Assembly (NCBI RefSeq): GCF_020829495.1
Contig: NZ_JAIVFQ010000031.1
Coordinates: forward strand, 1-64,000
Direction: 5' to 3'
Length of the DNA stretch: 64,000 nucleotides
Origin: Nostoc favosum CHAB5714
Lineage (GTDB): Bacteria; Cyanobacteriota; Cyanobacteriia; Cyanobacteriales; Nostocaceae
The notes under the pieces are model-generated. The model saw nothing but the letters and a program-made list of their open reading frames with translations. It ran no database searches and was not told where the DNA came from. The translations under genes were made by a program, and so were the position numbers. Shown here piece after piece: positions 63,125 to 64,000 of the stretch (position 1 is the stretch's first letter; every line of letters starts with the position of its first letter).

Positions 63125-64000
63125 ATGGCGATTTTACACGGTAATTGGTTACTAAAAAGTCAAAATGGTTGTTTATTTATTTGGGGGGAAACTTGGCGAT
63201 CGCCACGAGTGAATTTCGAGCCTAATGGATCTGGAGATATACCACTACATCCATTGGCAATGACATCAGTTGAGTTGAGTGAGTGGTTGCGTTCCCAGAA
63301 CATGGCGATTACCAACTTCATCCAGCAACCTCAAGTTGTGATGGCTACTACTGGGCGAACACGGAAAGCCGCCAGTGTCACTGAGATCAGTTTACCAACG
63401 CATTCGCAAATCATTGCCCTACCAACTTATATCCCAGAAGGTAGTGGCGAAGGAACAGCAGCGATTTTCCCTGTACATTCTGCCAGCTTGGGGCTAGACA
63501 CAGACTCCCCGCAATATTTGCAACCGTGGCGAGTTGAGGGTTTTTGTCTTAACCCCAGCGAAGCAGTAAAATTTCTCGCTGCTGTTCCCCTAAATGCTGC
63601 TAACGGAGAAGATGCCTTTTTAGGAGGAGATTTACGTTTTTGGTCACAGGTTGCCCGATGGAGTTTAGATTTAATCTCGCGGTGTAAGTTTTTACCAACA
63701 ATTGACCGACAATCAGACGGTGTATTTGCTGCTAAATGGCAAGTACTTTTAGACAGTGCAGTAGATGGAACCCGTCTAGAAAGATTTTCTGCGAATATGC
63801 CCTTGGTTTGTCGTACTTATCAGGAGGGACTGGGGACTGGGGACACAACGACTTGCTCAGTGCATCGCTGGGGACTGGGGACTGGGGAGGAGTTTTCCCA
63901 ATCCCTACTTTATGTAAACTTCCCTAGCGAACCTCAAGAATTGTTGCTGGGATTTCTTAACAGTACAATAGATGCCCAAGTGCGAGGGATGGTAGGTTCC
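63125..64000 (+). CDS. SNF2-type DEAD/DEAH helicase, N-terminal part (runs off right edge)
   Basis: ATG 63125, then 292 codons open to the window end. The start MAILHGNWLLKSQNGCLFIW GETW and PLHPLAMTSVELSEWL match the poorly conserved N-terminal domain of large (about 1000-residue) cyanobacterial SNF2 helicases; the helicase motifs themselves lie beyond the window. Around 63829-63889 the GLGTGDTTT..WGLGTGEE segment is encoded by ACTGGGGACTGGGG repeats, an in-frame insertion. Assignment rests only on N-terminal resemblance. Confidence 0.6.
   Translation, partial: MAILHGNWLLKSQNGCLFIWGETWRSPRVNFEPNGSGDIPLHPLAMTSVELSEWLRSQNMAITNFIQQPQVVMATTGRTRKAASVTEISLPTHSQIIALPTYIPEGSGEGTAAIFPVHSASLGLDTDSPQYLQPWRVEGFCLNPSEAVKFLAAVPLNAANGEDAFLGGDLRFWSQVARWSLDLISRCKFLPTIDRQSDGVFAAKWQVLLDSAVDGTRLERFSANMPLVCRTYQEGLGTGDTTTCSVHRWGLGTGEEFSQSLLYVNFPSEPQELLLGFLNSTIDAQVRGMVGS

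Overview
The window looks like chromosomal DNA from a filamentous, probably heterocyst-forming cyanobacterium (Nostoc and relatives). Reasons: the HIP1 octamer GCGATCGC recurs throughout; there are heptanucleotide and 21-nt tandem repeats typical of Nostocales; and the genes include a cyanobacterial CrtD desaturase, DapL, a fused substrate-binding/permease amino-acid transporter, XisH/XisI, Uma2-type nucleases, DUF29, and an AMIN-domain TonB receptor. Housekeeping genes (aspS, dapL, ilvC, pnp) are intact. The spaces between them are packed with small non-autonomous repeats and gene wrecks.

Layout. 0-5 kb: the tail of a tnpB element, a frameshifted hicA, a SAM hydrolase, a Uma2 nuclease, and a GNAT / C5-methyltransferase / restriction-endonuclease operon. 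5-11 kb: aspS, a DUF29 gene bracketed by inverted repeats, a CPT-like kinase, a 21-nt tandem array, and a solo tnpB with a divergent 55-codon ribbon-helix-helix gene. 11-22 kb: crtD, a saccharopine-dehydrogenase-like gene, a CPA1 antiporter, two GT4 glycosyltransferases, and three copies of a MITE with 17-bp ends. 22-33 kb: a beta-propeller protein, a broken Rpn-type nuclease, and an iron/siderophore uptake cluster (AraC regulator, TonB receptor, two binding lipoproteins, DUF1636), then a kinase pseudogene split by a second MITE. 33-42 kb: aspartoacylase, AGE epimerase, Uma2, XisI/XisH, a BrxD-like ATPase, a membrane coiled-coil protein with a TerB-C-like end, and a DUF815 ATPase. 42-51 kb: fructosamine kinase, M16 peptidase, an MFS remnant, a fluoride-riboswitch operon (cation/proton antiporter-Usp fusion plus a CLC-F exporter), an IS5-like remnant, Uma2 and dapL. 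51-64 kb: an NDH-2 pseudogene joined to a DUF4349 fragment, ilvC, bgtB-like transporter, methyltransferase, DUF427 and an OvoA-type enzyme, a candidate small RNA, pnp, a GNAT gene and the 5' part of a large helicase.

Themes. (1) The most coherent functional unit is the fluoride-resistance operon at 45.4-48.9 kb, whose riboswitch is clear by sequence. (2) The iron cluster shows a fresh footprint of tandem duplication: a 5' scrap of the DUF1636 gene lies between the two binding-protein genes. (3) At least six families of small palindromic elements are present, several with target-site duplications, one nested in another, one with two apparently identical copies 20 kb apart. (4) Several intact proteins (M16 peptidase, aspartoacylase, fructosamine kinase, the helicase) carry in-frame insertions made of these intergenic repeats. 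(5) The BrxD-like ATPase / TerB-C-like membrane protein / XisHI group is the best candidate for a poorly described system.
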